From contig CALBDS010000004.1 in assembly GCA_937927415.1 (NCBI GenBank), positions 62,001 to 126,000 of the forward strand: DNA of 64,000 bases, in the 5' to 3' direction. Every line of letters begins with the position of its first letter. The stretch's first letter is position 1. Below, one piece after another: positions 61,914-64,000 of this stretch. The position numbers and the translations under genes are program-made. Source of the DNA: an uncultured Rhodospirillaceae bacterium. GTDB lineage: Bacteria > Pseudomonadota > Alphaproteobacteria > Azospirillales > Azospirillaceae. Below the pieces are notes generated by a model. That model saw nothing but the letters and a program-made list of their open reading frames with translations. It was not told the origin of the DNA and did no database searches.

Positions 61914-62141
61914 ATGGGTATGGCGATGGGAATCATGGACGCATCGATCCGCAGCCTGGTGGATGACGCCTATCACGAAGCGGCACAGGAATCGCTCGCC
62001 CGCGGCCTTTCCCTGCTGACCGCGCACAAGGAAGCGGTGGTGGCTGCGGCCATGCTGCTGTCGGCCATGACCGGGCTGGAAGACGACAGCGCCCGGAACA
62101 TGGTCGTCTCCATGAATTTGCGGCCCGCCACAGGCACGTAA
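61914..62141 (+). CDS. Small hypothetical protein upstream of cheY
   Basis: A protein of about 75 residues, MGMAMGIMDASIRSLVDDAY then HEAAQESLARGLSLLTAHKE and AVVAAAMLLSAMTGLEDDSA; mostly helical. I do not recognise it. There are four in-frame ATGs (61914, 61920, 61926, 61935) and the true start is unclear; the frame stays open farther upstream. It lies 66 bases before cheY on the same strand and may be co-transcribed. The gene may be real given its helical, Ala-Leu-rich codon pattern, but the assignment is moderate. Cytoplasmic. Confidence 0.55.
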   Translation: MGMAMGIMDASIRSLVDDAYHEAAQESLARGLSLLTAHKEAVVAAAMLLSAMTGLEDDSARNMVVSMNLRPATGT

Positions 62142-62207
62142 CCCCACCCGTTTCCGCCGCCCCCGCTCCGTTTTCCAAAGAAACCAGCCCGAAAGCCAGG
62201 AGAAGCA

Positions 62208-62603
62208 ATGTTCGACACCAACCTGCGCATCCTGATCGTCGATGACTACACCACGATGCGGCGGATCATCCGCAATCTGCTGACGCAGATCGGCTTTTCC
62301 GACATCACCGAAGCCGCCGACGGGCGGGAAGCCTTTGAAAAGCTGCGTTCCGGCGGCCAGTTCGATCTGGTGGTCAGCGATTGGAACATGGAACCCATGA
62401 CCGGGCTGGAGCTGCTGAAGGCCATGCGGACCGACAGCGCGCTGTCCTCCATCCCCTTCATCATGGTGACCGCGGAAAGCAAGACCGAGAACGTGGTCGC
62501 CGCCAAGAAGGCCGGCGTGAACAACTACATCGTCAAGCCGTTCAACGCCGAAACCCTGCGTTCCAAGATCGCTGCCGTCTTTGCCGCTCCCGTCCCGGCG
62601 TAA
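62208..62603 (+). CDS. cheY: Chemotaxis response regulator CheY
   Basis: A 131-residue stand-alone receiver domain. The acidic pair Asp12/Asp13, phospho-acceptor Asp58 (LVVSDWNMEPMTG), Thr88 and Lys110 (NNYIVKPFN) are all in place and closely resemble CheY of E. coli and other Proteobacteria. Phosphorylated CheY binds the flagellar switch. GGAG stands before the ATG. No other che gene is in the window. The stop codon lies in the loop of a hairpin (62591-62612). Confidence 0.93.
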   Translation: MFDTNLRILIVDDYTTMRRIIRNLLTQIGFSDITEAADGREAFEKLRSGGQFDLVVSDWNMEPMTGLELLKAMRTDSALSSIPFIMVTAESKTENVVAAKKAGVNNYIVKPFNAETLRSKIAAVFAAPVPA

Positions 62604-62648
62604 GCCGGGACGATCATAAGGTCCCCTTGCCCGGCATAAGCCGGGACG
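62591..62648. repeat. Twin hairpins at the 3' end of cheY
   Basis: CGTCCCGGC-GTAA-GCCGGGACG (62591-62612) has the cheY TAA stop in its loop. A near-copy CCCGGC-ATAA-GCCGGG (62630-62645) follows. The shared block CCCGGC-N-TAAGCCGGGACG is thus directly repeated 36 bases apart. They separate cheY from the convergent NUDIX gene and may act as a bidirectional 3' end. Confidence 0.85.
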
Positions 62649-62651
62649 TTC

Positions 62652-63215
62652 TCAGAGCATCGATTCCCAGCGCGCGGCCACCTCCGGGGTGGGGTTGACG
62701 GCAGGAACGCACACCTCCTGCCCCAGCCGCGCGTGATGCTCGCGCAGCGACCAGTGCACGGTGGGAAAGGCGATGTCCCGCCAGGGGATATCCTCCCACC
62801 GGAACAGCCCCACCTCCTCGCTTTCCGGCCCCGCCGCGATGTCCGGCGTCAGCAGGCGCGCGCGGAAGATCAGCTGCACCTGGCTGATGCGGGGAATGTC
62901 GTAGATGGCCAGCAGCCCGCCCACCTCGATGCGGGCGCACGCCTCTTCCCACGCTTCGCGGGCGGCCCCGGCCTGGGAGGTTTCATGCTCCTCCATGAAA
63001 CCGGCGGGCAGGGTCCAATAGCCCCGGCGCGGCGGAATGGCCCGGCGGCAGAGCAGGATGCGATCCTCCCACACCGCCACCGATCCCACCACGATCAGCG
63101 GATTCTGATAGGAGATGTAGCCGCAGTCGGGGCATTGCAGCCGTTCCCGGTCCTCGCCGGGGGGGATGCAGCGCACACGCGGGCCGATGGGAGGGGGATC
63201 GTCGTACATGGTCAC
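62652..63215 (-). CDS. NUDIX hydrolase with N-terminal zinc ribbon
   Basis: A 187-residue NUDIX protein. A zinc-ribbon-like LQCPDCGYISYQNPLIVVGS (one C-x2-C visible) precedes the NUDIX box GFMEEHETSQAGAAREAWEE ACA (G-x5-E-x7-R-E-x2-E-E, with Ala for the usual Gly at the end). The fold is complete with IYDIPRISQVQLIFRARLL. It hydrolyses a nucleoside-diphosphate-linked substrate such as ADP-ribose or NADH. ATGs at 63215 and 63209 are both possible. Cytoplasmic. It converges on cheY. Confidence 0.9.
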   Translation of the reverse strand: MTMYDDPPPIGPRVRCIPPGEDRERLQCPDCGYISYQNPLIVVGSVAVWEDRILLCRRAIPPRRGYWTLPAGFMEEHETSQAGAAREAWEEACARIEVGGLLAIYDIPRISQVQLIFRARLLTPDIAAGPESEEVGLFRWEDIPWRDIAFPTVHWSLREHHARLGQEVCVPAVNPTPEVAARWESML

Positions 63216-63342
63216 CGATATGGACCGGGACCGTCACCGGAGCAAGCCGGCCGAAGGTCGATAACACCACCCCGTTCCGGTCTTGTTCCCCGAACACCCG
63301 GTCGTGTACTCTGCCGCTCGGGACCGAAGGGGCGATAAGTCT

Positions 63343-64000
63343 ATGATGCAACTGGCGTTCGACAGCCTGTCGCTGGGGCTGGGGGCGGTGTTCGGCGGAT
63401 TCGTGGTGTGGCTGGCGGCGCGCTCGACCCATCTGCGCGCCCGCGCCCACGACGCCGCCATCCGCGCCGAACTGGCCGCCCGGCTGGCGATGATGGAACG
63501 GCGGGAGGCGGAATGGCGCGACTCGGAGCGGGAACACACCCGCACCATCGCCCGGCTGCAGGCCGACCTGGCCGGCGCCCGCGCCCGCCATGCCGAACTG
63601 GCCACCACCTTGTCGAAGGAACGCCTGTCGGCGGCGGAAAAGCTGGCGGTGGTGGAAAAGGCGCAGGCCGCCCTGGCCGACAGCTTCAAGGCCCTGTCGT
63701 CGGAGGCGCTGCGGGCCAACAACGAAAGCTTCCTGCATCTGGCCCGCGAAACCCTGTCCGGCTTTCAGGAACAGGCCAAGGGCGAGTTGGAACGGCGCCA
63801 CGCCGCCTTTGCCGCCGTGGTGGCGCCGGTGCGCGATTCCCTCGACCGCATGGACGGCCAGATCCAGGCCATGGAACAGGCCCGCGCCGGCGCGTACGAG
63901 GGGCTGCGCCAGCAGGTCATCGCCCTGATGGACAGCCAGAGCCAGTTGCGCGCCGAAACCGGCGCCCTGGTGCGGGCGCTGCGCACGCCGGCCGCCCGCG
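63343..64000 (+). CDS. rmuC: DNA recombination protein RmuC, N-terminal part (cut by window edge)
   Basis: The first 219 residues of an RmuC-like protein. An N-terminal membrane segment (SLSLGLGAVFGGFVVWLAAR) is followed by a long coiled coil (RREAEWRDSEREHTRTIARL and ADSFKALSSEALRANNESFL), with LALHLA-type RmuC features: FLHLARETLSGFQEQAKGEL and VVAPVRDSLDRMDGQIQAME. The nuclease-like C-terminal domain is beyond the window. RmuC limits inversions at inverted repeats. Two ATGs in a row (63343, 63346) begin it. The call is good despite the cut. Confidence 0.88.
   Translation, partial: MMQLAFDSLSLGLGAVFGGFVVWLAARSTHLRARAHDAAIRAELAARLAMMERREAEWRDSEREHTRTIARLQADLAGARARHAELATTLSKERLSAAEKLAVVEKAQAALADSFKALSSEALRANNESFLHLARETLSGFQEQAKGELERRHAAFAAVVAPVRDSLDRMDGQIQAMEQARAGAYEGLRQQVIALMDSQSQLRAETGALVRALRTPAAR

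Overview
The window is GC-rich (roughly 65-70% by eye), densely packed chromosomal DNA from an alphaproteobacterium, most likely a Rhodospirillales member of the Azospirillum type. The lineage call is inferred from its gene families: a TrcR-type (DUF1013) regulator, an NDUFA12 complex I subunit, an LsrB/VtlR-like LysR regulator, DUF1289 and YdcH-type small proteins, IspZ, and a KorAB 2-oxoacid:ferredoxin oxidoreductase. I saw no rRNA, tRNA, CRISPR, transposase or prophage genes. Most genes have housekeeping or envelope roles.

Layout. 1-6.2 kb: a cut FtrA-like regulator divergent from a rhodanese, a GT4 glycosyltransferase, a GH15 glucoamylase-like enzyme, and a soluble chemoreceptor joining globin, MCP, PilZ and CZB domains. 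6.4-12.5 kb: small proteins, a korA-korB-ferritin-like operon, a sulfite-oxidase-fold molybdoenzyme, and lpdA with a strong terminator. 12.7-20.3 kb: an RTX metalloprotease, an entericidin-like lipoprotein, NDUFA12-mlaD, a LysE exporter, the waaA-lpxK-lpxL lipid A/Kdo operon, and a DUF72 protein. 20.3-27.7 kb: an orphan terminator, a crotonase lacking the catalytic Glu pair, a truncated TPP-enzyme-like protein, an LsrB/VtlR-like regulator, a periplasmic Cache protein, an SLC13 transporter, allantoinase puuE, and yciB.

27.7-36.1 kb: a complete dppABCDF peptide ABC transporter, a DUF4142 protein, a GlsB-type membrane protein, and a coupled SRAP/thermonuclease pair. 36.3-43.9 kb: a polytopic membrane protein with an AT-rich leader, then the cytochrome c maturation genes ccmCDEFGHI (no ccmA or ccmB in the window). 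43.9-52 kb: a large palindromic intergenic repeat, a consensus sigma-54 promoter ahead of a membrane PAS sensor, an acyltransferase-SGNH fusion, an EamA transporter, purD and xseA. 52-64 kb: trcR, a YdcH protein, ubiX, carbonic anhydrase, a CYTH protein, allantoate amidohydrolase, two further M20 hydrolases, a ChaN-PDZ lipoprotein, an AT-rich stretch with a nested hairpin, a small protein, cheY, a NUDIX hydrolase and a cut rmuC.

How the genes connect. puuE (26 kb) and the allantoate amidohydrolase (56 kb) represent two steps of ureide (purine) breakdown. The ccm genes support c-type cytochromes, and NDUFA12 supports complex I. lpxK, lpxL and waaA build lipid A-Kdo, and mlaD maintains outer-membrane lipid asymmetry. 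cheY, the globin chemoreceptor and the Cache protein point to a motile, oxygen-sensing organism. Three gene-free loci (15.3, 44.0 and 58.7 kb) share blocks of one palindromic repeat family.
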